64,000 nucleotides of DNA from Piscicola geometra (Eukaryota > Annelida > Clitellata > Hirudinida > Piscicolidae). The notes beneath the pieces were generated by a model, which was not told the origin of the DNA, searched no databases, and saw only the letters and a list, made by a program, of their open reading frames with translations. The number at the start of each line of letters is the position of its first letter. The stretch's first letter is position 1. The position numbers were made by a program, and so were the translations under genes. Of this stretch, positions 45,447 through 60,594 are shown in pieces. Location: NCBI GenBank assembly GCA_943735955.1, contig OX030957.1, positions 325,001 through 389,000 on the forward strand, read 5' to 3'.

Positions 45447-46739
45447 TTAAAAAATGTCGAAAAGAAATAGAATACACAAATATATGCACAGAGTATTTGC
45501 CAATTGGCTGAGTTGATAGAAAGATGAAGTCGCAATGTTATGGAATGAAAGAAGCGGGAAAAGGTAAATAGAAGACAAAAGTTTCAAATAGTTTTTGAAG
45601 AGATTTTGCAGATTCTGTCTCTAATGATGCAGTCTCAAGCTTTTCACTTTAATCTGCGATTTACCTGATTTTTAAAGCAATTAGGAGTCTTAAAGTATTC
45701 ATTTTATTGAGTTTATTTCTTTTATATTGCTTCTAGGCGACATTTTTTTGCAAATGAAATGAAAAAATTCAACGAAAAAAAGGAGATTGAAACTTGAAGA
45801 TTCTCAAAGCATGGTAATGAGCTTCTCGTGGATTAAACAAAGCATTCGCTGGTCCTGTTAGCTGCACGCCAAGGCATAAAGACGTCAAAGAAAGGAAATA
45901 ATTGTCAGCATTGCTTTTTGAGTTCTTTAATTCACTTCTTATGATTTTTGTGAGTTCTTGCACACATGTAAGACACTCCTGCACAAACACCCTCCACGCA
46001 AACAAGCCCTTCTATTTGCTTAGTCAATCTGGAATTTTAAAATCCATCGGCTTTTTATATGAGAAAAGTATCTATAATTTTCATACGCTCCAATATATTT
46101 CCCACTCAAGCAAAACTTGTGTCTGTGTCGATATATTGTCCTGAAAACGGCCGACTCAAGTTCAACATACGTGACAATCAAGGAAAGGTGGTGAAGGGGT
46201 GATCCGTTGGAGCCCCATTAGAAAGTCCTGATGTGTTTTCAAATTTCTTCCATAATTGATCAACTTTCTATTCGCCATTCGACAAAGTGTATCGAAGAAG
46301 TTTCAAGAAAGTTCGTTTTAATTAATAGAACGAGTGCGTGTGTTAGTTTTCACAGTTGTTTCAATTTCGAGAATTTGAAAATTAGTTTTTGAAACCTTGA
46401 TAAACTTTCATCTTAACCAATTTATACTTTTTTTGAAAATGGAAATTATTCTCTCACAAATATCGTTTTCTGAGTTTTTCTTTATGAATTTTGAGCGTTT
46501 TATTACTCACCATCTGTTTTCTTCGAGCGAAGTTCTAGTTTTCTTTCTACTTTGTTTTTTAATTTACAGGCCTAAAGCGTTTGATGCAGTCTGTTGTCTT
46601 CTTAAGCGTTATAAAAATCGACTTTAACTAAATTAAAAAGGAAAAATTACTTCTTTATGCACTCTTCGGAGTAAATACGACAACTTAAATTATGGAAACT
46701 CAAAATAACAGTAAACTTGACCGCTTTTCAAAGCTCTTT

Positions 46740-47070
46740 CTCCCACACACAAACACACAAAAACATATGTACAAACCGACAAATACATGAACAAATATAC
46801 ACTAACACAGGCATACACATACACAGACAATCACATAGACTAACATACACACAATCACACACAAGCGCAAACATACACATGAGAGAGCAATGCAAAAGCA
46901 TCTATAAATTAAATTGGAAAATATCTGTAATAAACAGGTGTGGAAAATATACTAAACACAAACACAAACACAAATATACTAAACACAAGCACAAACACAA
47001 ACTACTAAACACAAGCACAAACACAAACTACTAAACACAAGCACAAATATACTAAACACAAACACATATT
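46740..47070. repeat. ACACA-rich repeat with AAACACAAGCACAAACACAA units
   Basis: Degenerate CA-type sequence. About four units of 23-26 bp containing ACTAAACACAAGCACAAAC lie at 46950-47065. Confidence 0.8.
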
Positions 47071-48042
47071 TATTTACAAACATTTAAACAGAAAAACATA
47101 AACGAATAAGACAACACAATTAAAACCAAAATTTTCTACAACTTGGAAGAGTGTTTGAATTTATTTCATTTCATACGCATTTGTCCGATAAGGATAGATT
47201 TACAAGGCCTGGCGAGATGCAACATTACTTGATCGCATTGCGCCACGGTCCATGCTGTAGAGCTGCACTCCCTCGAAGGTGGAATGAACATAAAAGTTGA
47301 GTATTTAGATTTAAACTTAATAAATTTAAAGAGAAAAATTTATTTGTAAAGATTTTGTGAACTTAGAATGAAAATTACTTTTAATAAGTGCATGGACTCA
47401 GTTGCGTGCTACGACTTACGTGCACTGCAGAAGAGTTTCCTCGCTATATCTTGCGCACTGGTGCGTCTGCCAACATGCAGCTAGGTGTTTGCCTTCAATT
47501 CTGTTTGATTTTCCTTTAATTTAGTTTTGATGCAACACCCACTTTTATGACTAAGTTTTATTTCTTCTTTAATCCATCTAATTCAATCTTCTTCAAGCCT
47601 TACTTTAGTGGTGCACTGACGGAATTTATTTCTTCACACTCGAGTCATATTTCAAATCACTTCGCCTCCTCGAACAAACTGAAGGACGTTTATGTAAACT
47701 CGAGAATCTATCTGATGGCACTTTTTAGTTGGTTTATTATAAAATTGAAGCCGAAGGAACTTGTTAAATAAAGAAACTTCGTTACAATAATTACATCAGC
47801 AGCCTGCGTGAAACAAAATAACTCAACAAAAGTCAAGCAAACCTCTCAAAGTAAAACTATCTTTTTCGACAGCACAAAAATAATGAAAAACATTTTATTT
47901 GTTTTTTTTTCAATTTTCTTCATAGAGTTTTTCTCCTTTATTTTCTTCCCATATTGTTTTTCCATTTCTCTTGAACGTTTTTACTACGTCATACGTCTCA
48001 TCAGCACAAATCACTGGTGCTCACCGTTTGCGATGTGCTCGT

Positions 48043-48184
<142 letters not shown>

Positions 48185-48284
48185 GGGACGCATCAAGCCT
48201 CCAAACATAAAGCGAAGACGCTTTTATGATATAACGACGCATAATTCCACTGACATGCCGTCAAGACTGACATCATGGAGACGA

Positions 48285-48367
48285 CGTCGATGATGATGAT
48301 GATGAAGAGGAGAAGATTGAGATGATGATGATGATGAGGATGAGGATGATGATGAGAAGAAGATTGA

Positions 48368-48405
<38 letters not shown>

Positions 48406-48480
48406 GGAGAAGATTGAGATGAGGATGAGGATGAGGAAAATGACGAATTAGAATGAGATGATGATGAGGATGATGATAAT
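48285..48480. repeat. (GAT)n / AGGAGAAGATTGAGATGATG minisatellite
   Basis: GAT repeats with three copies of GAGAAGATTGAGAT at about 55-bp spacing. Confidence 0.92.
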
Positions 48481-48719
48481 AATAGAGAGGATATTGATAA
48501 GAAGAAATAATGTAAACGTAAAAAATTATACAAATATGTAGTTAACGTTGATTTGATTTTATATATTTAATAAAAAACGACGATGGAAATGAATGGTTGA
48601 TAAGACAGGAGGACATGCATTTAAAGACGTTCAATTATAAAAGAGGTCTATATTGGCGTAAGAAGGAATTGATTTGCCATGGGGTGAGTATGCATTGAAT
48701 ATGACTAGACAAGTTAATG

Positions 48720-48960
48720 ATTGATTGAACGCTGGAGGGCTGACTGAATGGATGAATGACTGAATGGAAGAATGAATGAATGACTGAATGGATGAATGAC
48801 TGAATGGATGAATGAGTGAATGGATGAATTAGTGAATGACTGAATGAATGAGTGAATGACTGAATGAATGACTGAACTAATGGATGGATGAAATGCTGAT
48901 CGAATGAATAGATAGGAATGAACGTCTGATGGACGAGTGAATGATGAGCTAATGAGTAAG
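48720..48960. repeat. (TGAATGAATGAC)n array
   Basis: GAATGA-based 4- and 12-bp repeats such as GACTGAATGGATGAAT, moderately diverged. Confidence 0.92.
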
Positions 48961-51900
48961 TGCTCATGAGTGGATAGATGAAGACAGACACATTTAAGAA
49001 ACACACAACAAACGCAGAAAAATTAAGAGGAATACATTTAGACGTATAAAGAGATACAGAGCAGGACGCATGGACGGCAAAGAAGCATTCAGAAGGCTTG
49101 CACATAGCGAGCTTCTCATTTGCATGGGTGATTGATCTGACTGCACTGCCTTTCGTATTATTTACGCATAAGTAATAACTATTTGATTATAACATTATTT
49201 TTGCTGGAATGAGTGTTTGTCAATTCAATTAGGAGCTTTATGTAGCTTTATTTAATTAGGTTTGAGAACATTTGTGACGTTTTGCTCATTCGCTATTTTC
49301 ATTGAACTAAATTTGAAACAAATATTTTACAAAAACGAATTAGTATGAATGACGCAATAAAGACTGTTTGCCTCGTTCTCACATTGCTAATAAATAATAC
49401 TTTCCAATATTCTCATGAAGTGATTCTGACCAAATGCAAATATATGATCCCACACAGCAATCATTATTTAAAACTGCATTCAAAGTTATCAAGGTTAACA
49501 TGCAAATGCTTCGAATCTAGCCTGCTCTGTTAGTCTTTTAGCTTTTTCTTTTAATACATAATTTACATGAATTTACTGGCAATTTTGTTGCCACCACACC
49601 AAAATATAGTCAGGTTTTATATTCTGTCTCGGCGTTTCGAATGATTTTTTTCGTTCCATCAGCCTCCTTCTTTGACTGGTGCTCTGATGGACTTTTTATT
49701 AGTCCTAGACGTTGTTGCTGCTGCTGCTTTGCCTATTTTTGAATATATCTTTCAGCCCTTTTCTCTATGTTCGTTTTATCGTGACGTTTCATTGCTCATT
49801 TTGTTTTTTATTTTTGATGAGTTTTTTTTCAAGATATACCTTTTTAATCAAAATGTTGGGTCTTATTGACTAATCTAACACCACCAAGTTGCGTACTTCC
49901 TCCATCTTTTCAGACTTGGCATCCTCGTGACAGTGTGATTGGCCTTCGCAGCTTCTTTTTCCATAGTCAGAACGCTAGAAAATGAAAAGTCACGCTAACA
50001 TGTTTTTAAAAACGTCTACAGCAGTTCCAGATTTTTCTTTTTCATAATTTAGACGGAGATTTGAGCGCCGATGAATTAAAGAATTCTAAAACAATCTAAA
50101 ATTTCTGAATTGTTAATATAAATTTCATATTATAAAAGAATTAAGTTGAATAAGCAAAAAAACTGTTTAAACTAAATAAAAATAAGATAATTTAAAAAGC
50201 CCGTAATGGCGTATACCCAAGTATTATTTACCCCTTTATTTAAGCTCTGCCCCTTAACTACATAACTCCACCCATTTGTTGGTGGTGTTAGATTATTTAA
50301 TAAGACCTAACTTTTTAAATAAATGATTTAGCAGTCTATTCAATAAACTCTCTACTTAAAAAATAATTTATTTATTTATTACTAGATGTGTTTTTTCTTT
50401 ACTTTCTTCGACAATTGAGTCTTTCAACAAGTTCTTCGTTCATCTTTTTTTGAGTTGTTTTATAACTCACGCCTTAACACACGTACATAAAGTTTTTTCA
50501 CACATGGACATAAAGGTTTTTTCCACACGCACACACGATTGCTCTTCTTTTCCACCAAAATGCAATTCCATTTCGTCGCGAATTTTTTGTCTTTGTCTGT
50601 TTTATTTCTACACAATTGAGTTCGTTTATTTACTTTATTTGAGGAATAATGCAATGCTATTACCGCGTCAAAAAAAGTTTTCAAAAATTCGAGGCACTGG
50701 CTATAAATTGAGTGATTTTCATGCTTTGAACACAAGTATGAGTGGTTTTATGAAAAGTATGAAATTTGTTCCAATTCAACATTTGACAAACAATTGTACG
50801 CAAAAATTTCTATTTAAAGCTTGAGAGGCATTTGATAGAAGTCCTGAAGTCATTAGAGCTAAATCAAATGGAAATTATTTCTTTTGTAATCGTTTTGCCA
50901 TCTTAGACTTTTTTGCTTTAAGTTAGAGCAAAAAACATATTCAAAGCAGGTTAGCTTTGGCATAAGATTAATTGAATGTAATTTTTCATGATTAATGAAG
51001 CGTAACATTCGCTCCCTTCAAACCCTAGGAAAGAATAACTGTCTATAACTCAGTGTTTACACGTTTTTAGGTTTGGTTTGCATTTTTGCGTTGCCAGTCA
51101 TGCCAAATTTTGAATTAATTTCTGTCATTTTTGATTTAGAAAGGTCGCGTGAAATTAGGAAGTTTCTCAGTGCATTAGACTTCCTTGTTTCATAGCTTCT
51201 TCCTATTTCTTGTCGCCTTAACTCTTACCACTAGACGTTAATTTCTAGTTCTTGGATTTGAAAAAAGAAATAATAAAAGCCTAAAACGCATAAAATTTAA
51301 AAAAAGCAATAAAACCACTAGTTGTGCTTAAAACCATCTTAAGCACCGTGGAAATATGACAGCTTTTCATGTCTATTTGCCTGCCGCATTAAACCCTCTG
51401 ATCTGGAAGCTATATTAAAGAGCAAGAAATATTATTCTCATGAATTTATTCATATTAGCAGGAAAACGTAGAAAGATGCTTTATAATTTCGCGTGCTTCT
51501 ATATTGAGCTAGTGAGACAATAAACGCGAACGGGCAGAAATCATTCCTATTGCCTGGCTTTAAACCCAGAGATGGTTTGATCCTCCGTCATTCGTTTCCT
51601 ACATTTTATTCTAATTCATCTTTATGCAGTTATACTTTATAATTTTCCTATTTTTAAAACTGATATAGAATATTTTGCGTTCAATTATGTTTTTCAGTTT
51701 TGAAAAAGTTGTTTCGATTTATTTTAATTTTATTTTAATTCTCAACTTGTTTCGCTCTGACTTGATTAAAACTTTAATTATTCTTCTTTTTATTATTTTG
51801 TTATACATTTTCTAACATTTTGCCAATTATAATTTCATTGTTGCATTACAATGTAGCAATATTGAGACAGTGATCTTTTGAGCCTGTAAAAATGCTCTAA

Positions 51901-54900
51901 CAATCGCTGTAATCATTTGTGTGTCATCGTGCCTTGTTATCTTTGTACGCGTTTTTGCTTGACCGTATGTACGTTTCACAATTAAATAGGTTACATAAAT
52001 ATTAAATAAGCATTTAGAAGAATTTTAAATTGTGTAAAATATCTTTTTGAGTAAGTTTTCATCAAAATAAAATAGTTAAATTTACGAAACATAAACCTGT
52101 TGTAAAAAGCAGGTTTTCGAGACAAATACTTCATGGAAAATGTTATAAAGCTTATAAATTAAGCTTTTATGATTTGAAACAACGGTCATTTGAGAGCCAA
52201 AAAGTTTCAATTCCCAAAATAATGTGAAAACTGTAAAAAAAATATTTGAAATTTAAGAACAAAAATACTTTCGAGGTAAATATACAAAATCCTATTTGTC
52301 AACTAAAAACTATAAGTTTGAAAATCTAAAATTTATACTCTATTAACCTCTACAGTATTGACTATACAGTCTATACTTTTTATTTTATACTTTTATATCA
52401 ACGCTCAAACAAAAAATAGAAATTGATAGTTTTAAATCAAAAAATTATTTGTTCCTTTTAAAGTTATACAAGGAATTAAATTGTTTAATAAAATAATTGT
52501 CTTCAGTTTTAAAATAAATAAAATTGAATTTAGGCTATATTTTACATGAATTTTTTTTTATTTTTATTTAAATTAAAATTGGTGTGTTGACAAAGGAATA
52601 GCACTGAAATTGTTCTTTTCAATGAGGTTTTTAGCATTCAGTTCATTAAAGAAAAAATTTTGTGCTTTAAAAAATTCTTTCAAAAATTGGATGATTCGAT
52701 TACGGTGCCTTGCATTGTGTGTAACACTGGGACTAACAAAAACCTTTGTTTAAATATTTTTTCGATAATTAAAAATGTATATCACATTAAAAAAATAAAT
52801 AAATGGAAAATATTTTTTCACCAAAAACCATCAATTACCCAAACATTTTTTTATTGAAAAAATGTCAATGCAGTCTTGCTTGTCACTTCTACTTAAGGTG
52901 GCAATCTATAGCCTTCCTCTATCATTTGCCAGACCAGCATCTACCCCACAGTTTCAGATACTAATGTACATGACAAAAAGTATATTGTATATGCAAATAC
53001 AACATTGATACAACACGCACACAAACTTCAATTCATCCTTTATTTAACCCTTTGCGTTCTGGGGCGTTTTTTGGCGCTAAAATCATGCGAGTTTTAAAAA
53101 AGCTATTGCGTTTTGATATAACCTATCAGCTCGATGGTTTTAACCACTTTTATCGTTCTCGTATGAACTGTTGCTAACATGAGCAGCACTGCATCATGAA
53201 GCAAAGAGTTAAACCGCACAAGATTTTCAGATCGAGAGTTTCATGATTTTGTAAAATATTTTCACACATCTCCTCGCTTAAATGTGTCGAATATAACAGC
53301 AGAGTTGAGTTTAAAGTTTGGGATGACAAAAGAGGCAGAGAGATTGAGAGTGGAATCTCCAATCTGGTGGGCAATGCACCGGAGATTATCGTAAGGCATC
53401 ATTTTGATTTCTGCTGGGTTGAAGAGATTGTAGTTTTTTATTGGAAATGGCGTGAAGGGATTGTAGTTTTTATTTGTAAATGGCGTTGAAGGGTTGAAGT
53501 TTTATAAAAAATAAAACTGATCAAAAAGATAATTGTGCAAATTAGCTATGAGTTTATTTATAAATTGTTAATTAGTAATTAATTGATCTTTTAATAATTG
53601 ATTATTAATGAGATAAAACACTAATAAAAAGTATTTAGGTGTATTTATGAGAAGATCAATAGACGCTTGTGTTCATTGATGAGTGCTTGCATGTAAGATG
53701 CGCTTTATAGCCTGAAGAACGGATTTGAAATAATCCATTGGCCTGAGTTCGAGTGTGAAAGACGTTACGGAATCCCAGAGAATCACAAAGAATCAAATAT
53801 AAATAAAGTTTCATAAACATATTTATCACATCACATTTTGCGTTTTGAGAATTTATGATGAAATTTAGAAAATAAATCTGATCTTTTGATAGAGTTATCA
53901 ATAAAATCATCCTGCTCATGGTCGAAATGAAGTGAACGATGAAATAAATCATTTATATTCCCAACTTTCTTTTTTTTTTAATTCTAAGAATTTTATTTTC
54001 TATTGAAATTTACTAAACTATGTTTTTACTAATATTTTATTTAAAAAAGTGAGCCACAAAAAGAACATATATTCGTCCAAGGCTCACGAGGTACACAATT
54101 CAAAGCGGTATTCACAATTCTGAATTTTCAAACTGACACATAACATATGTATCAATAAATCAAACAAATAAATAAATTTATATAGCTCTTTAAGCTATTA
54201 CAAAGAACCCAGCTTTAGGTGAAATCCAATTCCCATCAACTGTGAATCTGCACACATTCCTGAAGCCTCAAACACCCACCATTGCCCCCTCTTCACTGAT
54301 TCATAGCTTAAGCTCTTCTACACCATCTCAACACATCTTAGTGCATTTCGAATGGTTTCTTGAATACAGTGCCTGTAATCACAAAGTCTTTAAAATCTAC
54401 GCTGCATTTGCCTCACTATTAAGCTCTTACTTCACCTGCACTTTCCTCCATTGCAGGGTGGACTGTATTATTTTGTATCAACTTTAATTGCTACCTACGG
54501 TCAACAAATCGACCTGTTTTTCTACATGGGTTTTTTTAATTTAAAAACTTTTAAAGAACCTTCTGTCGGTATAAATGATATGAAAGCATTTCAAAGAACG
54601 CACATGACGTGCGTGTAAACAGGTCTTTTACCTGGTATTTTATACCTTATAGGCATCCATTAAAGCTTGAAAGATTTACCATTATATTTTTTAATATTCT
54701 ATTGTGTTTTTCAAAACGTCAATAAACAACTAACTCTTTCAAAAGACACACATATGCTTTTAATCATTTGCATATTTCTAATAATGTTCAAGAAAATGTA
54801 AAAAAATATAATTTCTCATGAAAAAACAGTGTCTCCAAATTCTAACAATTAGATCTTTAAAAATAAATAATAAACTGTATTTTGTAATGTTTGAATGAAT

Positions 54901-55548
54901 TTAAGATTTCAAAAATCTAGGTTAGTTTTAGTAAATCTTTAATTTTTCAATCTTCTCTTTTCCATATCAATCCCTTCTCAAAACACACACACAAATGCTC
55001 ACTGGCAAAGACACAGACAAACACAAAGGCATAGAATAAAAGCATGTATGTTTTAATGGATCTGTACAACGCAGGTGGAAGTACACTTTTTATTGAAAGT
55101 TCGAAATTGGTTGCTGCAGCAGTGATTTAGGAGATGGAAAGATATATAGATAGAGAAAAGGCGTATATATTTATTTGGATTTTTCAAGTAAAAATGGAAA
55201 AACAAATAGTAGCGTGGAAGAGGTTTGGTTAAAGAATGAATAAGTGTGGAAGATTGGTTTAGAAAATAATTTTGAATAAAAACAAGATGTTGTTCCATCA
55301 TCAGAGACAAAATCAATGCGTAATTAAAGACACGGCCATGCTTGAGTGAGCAGAAATGATTAAGAATTGTACAAAAACTTCTCGCAAAGATTGATTCTTT
55401 CTGCGTTAGTGAAAAACAAAAATATATATTAAGAAAAAACTTTTAAATAGCAAAATCCTTTATTCATTTTATTGATTTTAAGATATTCCATAAACTATTC
55501 TGAAATCTACTAAGAGCACTTTAAAAGTGTTGCTTTGAATTTTCTCAG

Positions 55549-58500
55549 GTGCCCAAACCAGAGAATTTTGTCAGAAAGAAGAAGTAAATCTCACATGCTC
55601 TCGAGAAGAGGATGTCTTACTTATTGCGGATGCAAAGTACGGTCGGATGAAGAAGGGAAGATGCGTGAAAGGTTATTGTCAGTGTGTCGAAAAGAATAAA
55701 TATACAATTGCTATATGGCATTGCCTAGATTTAAAGTTTTAAAGAAAAAATAAAATAAAACTCAAACTTAGCTGAAATGATTTAAACGAATAATTGAATC
55801 TTCGTCTCTTTCCCCATTCAGGCGACTATGGACTTCTTGGCTGTTCAATCAGCGCCCTCTTCTACCTCGACCAGCAGTGCTCTGGCAACAAGAAGTGTTT
55901 ATTCAGGTGTATGGGGGAGGACTGTGAAGGAGTGCTGAATGCTAGATTATAAACCATTGACTATAGCTATGTCCTATGGGTGAAAACAGTGATTTGTTCT
56001 AGTCTAAATGATAGTTGAGGTTTTGTGAATGGAGGAAGAGTGGGTAGATTGTTTGTTTTTATGCTTCCACTTGTATTGGCGTTTTTGTGATAAAAATAAA
56101 AATAATAAAAACAGAAAATAGTTGAAAGTTCTCTAAATCTTTGTAGCTTGATTGCTTAAAATGTTAATTGCTTGCAGTCTCAAATGACACTTTTCCAATT
56201 TCGTAATCGAGTTATCAGCGCAAACTGTCTTTCCAAGGCATGATTGTAAACACTCAATAGTTTTAAAATGTCACTTTTAACTATCACTGGCTTTCCAACA
56301 ATGTGTTCATTCAACCATTCACTTATTCACATGTCAAACATTCACCAACCCACTCACTCACTCATTCATTTATTTAACTTTCCTTTCTTCTTTCCATCAA
56401 ACAAATAAGAGTTTTTGACGTGGTGGCTTCGAGGGATGCCTCAACTTGCCCCGAGGACGTGGCCTCCTACATTGAAGTGACCTACTTTTGTGTCTCTGGT
56501 GAGTCCGGAACGGAGCCGTAGCTAGGATTTTTAGTTTAAAAAGATAAAAATTTCTTAGAAAAGTTTCTTGAAATTGAATTGTTCAAATACTTCCTATACA
56601 TTATAGGTATATAAAAAATTAAAGCACAAAATAGCTCAATTAAAACATAATTTATACAAAAACGTTTAGCGACTACTAATTGAAAAATCAATTTTTCAGA
56701 TGAATGTTTTCACAAATTAATATTTTTAAAGATTAAAGTTATTTGTTCCTTTTGGATAAAACTCGAAAAAACATTTTAATTGTTCAAAAAATAGAAGCAT
56801 CAAAGACGTTAACATCATGAAAGAAGCTGTGGGCTTGAAGCTCATTCGAGTTTACGCCACTTTAATAATATTCTTCATTGTATTGTATACATGTTAGGAT
56901 AATGGTTAGGGTTTATTGGTGAATGAAAGATATTTTGTAGACGTTGTGCAGATATAGGGAGTTTCCCGCAAACATCTACCAGAAAACACTCTGTAAAAAA
57001 ATGAAACTGCAAGCAAGATCGAATCTCAAATTGAATAAATGTTCTATTTCAACACTTGGAATATATTCCCAGAGAGAATGCTACAGTTAAATTTCGAAAT
57101 AAAGTCAACTGGATTCAACTGGACGGCTCATCCGCCTCAATGTGCATTAAGCGTCTCTGACACTTTACCAGACACACACTAGTTTCTAATAAGTAGAGGA
57201 GAAATTGAGAAGACAACTTTTTTTTCTCAAAAAGTTAAAAGATTGGCAGGCTCCGAGGGAAAATGGTAGTGGAAATAAGACTAAGTTGAAGGTTGAAGTG
57301 AAATGAAACATCTTAAACTAGGTGTTGCAAGAGGTATGAGGTGCTCTAAGTGGTTTAAACATTCCACTGAAATTTCGATTTATTACAAATATTTATTAGA
57401 AATACTTTTTGATTTTCAATTTGACAAAAACAAATTTCAAATTCTATGCTTATTTTAAAGAAAGTTCTAGAGTTTATCAATTATTGAGTCCGCAGCATGT
57501 GCCGTTGTGTTTTCCTTTGAATATATAATGTAGTGAATTTTTCAAAAATCAAGATTTATTCGATTTACCAAAATCATCTTTTTTTGGATAAGCGTTAATA
57601 TATTTCCCATTAAAGCAACTTATGTGGATTAAATAAAAGTGTAATTGAAGACATTTATTTATGAAAACCATTGAAACTTAATCTCACAGAACTTAACACT
57701 TTCAATGCCCAAGGTATGTTTAAGTATCAACTAATCCCCTTATGAGCAAATCCAAATAGGATTAGAGTTTCTCTCGTTTTATTTTCTCTTTATAACCACT
57801 TAGAACGGATTTTTACAACCCAATCGATTAATTTGTTTAACGACTTCAAAATTCGAATAATTCATATAAAAAGGATCCATAAAAATTTTAAATACTACTT
57901 TTCTCTTCAATGAAAAAATATTTTGAATATAAAGCGGAACAACACGATCAGAAAATATTTCTTTAATCGGAAATATTTTTCTTTTGCTTCTACACGGAGA
58001 TATGTTACAGAATGCGTTTGATCATAATTTTTGACAATTTAACATCCAATGAATTCCTCTCGCTCATATTTTCAATTTAAATTGAAACGTTAAATGCATA
58101 AATTTTAATTATTTAAAAAAGAAAAAGAAGTAAATAATATTTCATTATAGTTAATTATTTAAATAATTGATGTACATTTATACATCATTATAAATTATAA
58201 AAGTAAAAAAATAGTTTAATTGGATTCAGCAAAAGAACTTCAAAAGTTAAAAGAATTTTGGCTTTTATAATCCGTTCAACTTCCAAAATTTTCAACAAGA
58301 ATTTATTTTTCTAATTACTTTCATATATTTTTCAAACTTACTGTTTTTTTGCGAACACACAGTGCTTTCCCTGGAGAGCAAGCGATGCACGAACAGCAAA
58401 ATGGCCACACTGGACACTTCGCAAGACGCCAACAAAACTTTTTCTAGTTCTTCTGACTCTTTCTCGTCCCACTTTTCTAACTCAAAAACACTTCATCATT

Positions 58501-60594
58501 CGTACAGTAATCCACCCACACATGGATACCTTTCAAGCGTGGAGATAATGAAAACCGGTGTAGGTTCTAAAGAGTGTCCAATCCACATCGTTGTCTCTAA
58601 AGGTCTCAGCATAAAGCTCTATCTCAGATATGTCTCACCAGTGTACGATAGAGACTCAGACCGACACAGGTCACAAGGACTGAGGGTTAAGAGAAAAGTT
58701 GCTAGTGTTAATGGCTTGAAAAGTAGAATAAATGAATGGCTGTTCTTTAAAGACAAAAAAACTAATACACATGCTACACACGGCCTCAGAGTAAATTATG
58801 AAGACAAGTTAAAGCGAAGTAGATTTAGCAAAAGTTTGGGAAAACAGCACAAAAGAATTGGAGGAAGACTGATGAGGGGAAGACACAAGAGGTTCAACAG
58901 ACACTCGTGTGTTGATCTAATTCACGTTTCAGACGCCCCGCACCCTCCCCAACACTCTGCAGTCCCCTCCGAACAAGCCTCTTCCTTCAAGAACTTACTC
59001 GGTCGATCAAGTATGACAGATGGCGAAAGGGACTATGCCTTGCATGGAACGAATTGGCAATCAAGTCGACACTTTTTTCAAAAGGACGATTCAAGTCGCA
59101 ATTTTTATTCCCCGAATGAGGCAAAGCACAAAAAAACAAATGTCCACGTGTTGAAGACATGTGATGCAGGGAGGGATGGACAAGAAAATGAAGTTTTGAC
59201 ATCACGCTACAACTCTCTCACCTTGACGACCGTTTCGAGAGAGCAGCTGCAGCAGCTGGGCAAGTTCTTCATCAGATACCAACGTGAGTTTGTCATCTGG
59301 ATACATTTTGTTTGAAATGTTTTTTTAAACATTTTTTTGTGTACATATGCGCTTTTTTAAAATTTTTATAGCAGCTTTCAGGCATATAAAGGCTCGAAAG
59401 ACGAGTTCCTGAGTGCAACACTTCATAGACTTTTTCTCTTTTCAATTTTTTAAATAAAATTTATTAAAGATCCTAAAACTGTAGAAAAAAACTATTTTTA
59501 ATATTTTAAACAAAAAAGTTGCATTTTTGCAAAAATGTATGTTCTAACCAGCGGCATTTTATGCGGCCTTAGAAGATTTAGTTTGAACATGCGTGTTCGA
59601 GGAACCTTCTTAAAACATCTTTCTAGTCTTTTATCCGTATTTAATTTTTCCATTTCCAATTTTTCAAAAACTTCCTGGCAATTAAATATAATTTTTTTAT
59701 TTTAAAGTAATAGCATAAAAAACATTGAATTTCTTGAAATTAGAGGAAATAAATGAAAGTTTTCGATTAACCAAAACAAGGGATCAAAGTATTTTGTTGA
59801 CAGCGGAAAAAAATGTCTGACATCAGAAAACAATATTTTTATTAATATTCTTTTTATCAGTATTTTTCAGAATTAATTTTAAAATAATTAATTTTAAAAT
59901 ACTGGTACAGCTTGACGTTATTTTTCTTTTGGCATGAAGTTGGAGTCTGAAACGGATGAGATACTGTACAGAATGTATAAAGATGGATAAGGATGGACAA
60001 TCAAGTATACATAGAAAATGTTCCTTGAAGTAAAATGAAATTTCAAAATAACTGACAATTATCTATGATTCAATGAAAAATTTAGCTTAGAAATTAAAGT
60101 TTCAAAGTATATTAAACAGTCAGTCGAAAGTGTTGTTCAAAACGCTTTAATATAAAATTTACGAAAAATGCATCCCCGTTGAATAAAAACTTGAGCAAAT
60201 ATAATAAAATGCATGTGATAATCCAATAGAATATAATTTTTAAATAGTCAATAACTCTTGTTCCATGCTTTAAATTTAGTTTTTTCACAAAATGTTACTT
60301 TAAAAAAAAGATGTCTTCCAAGCTACACAGAGTAATAATGCAGCAGAAGATAAAACGCAGACGACAAGCATATAAACTCAAGAAAGTATAAATTCAGAGG
60401 CCTAAGACCGGTATTAGCAGACTGTCTTAGTGGCTCGCATTGTGCCTGTCTGCTATATTGTAATTTATTGCTTATTTTCTGATTCTCGGAACATATTGGT
60501 CTTTTCTAGATTTTCTACGTTCTTTTCAGGTCACTCACTGGTCCTCGTTGGCATTTCAAAGGGCCTTCACAGCATTTCTTCTGGTTATTTTTTG
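55549..60594 (+). CDS. SUEL-type (galactose/rhamnose-binding) lectin-domain protein, partial
   Basis: Exons with consistent phases: 55549-55671, 55822-55906, 56410-56498, 58363-59283, 60530-60594. The first three encode one SUEL/Gal_Lectin domain of about 95 aa: FCQKEEVNLTCSREEDVLLI, ADAKYGRMKKGRC, LGCSISALFYLDQQCSGNKK, then CPEDVASYIEVTYFC. This fits the family pattern of eight-odd Cys, a YGR motif and the ending C-P-x8-Y-x-E-V-x-Y-x-C. Such domains occur in secreted lectins, EVA-1/EVA1C and latrophilins, and bind sugars or extracellular partners. The 921-bp fourth exon has CPIHIVVSKGLSIKLYLRYV near one end and LTLTTVSREQLQQLGKFFIR at the other, like a CUB-type domain. A long basic, Ser/His-rich insert separates them. 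The signal peptide, start and C-terminus are not found. Exon 5 is the weakest call. EVA-1-like and latrophilin-like are both possible. Confidence 0.8.
56499..58362. other. Intron between lectin-domain exons 3 and 4
   Basis: 1.86 kb of AT-rich sequence between donor GTGAGT (56499) and acceptor ACACAG (58362). No repeat array is present, unlike the BLTP1 introns. Confidence 0.75.
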
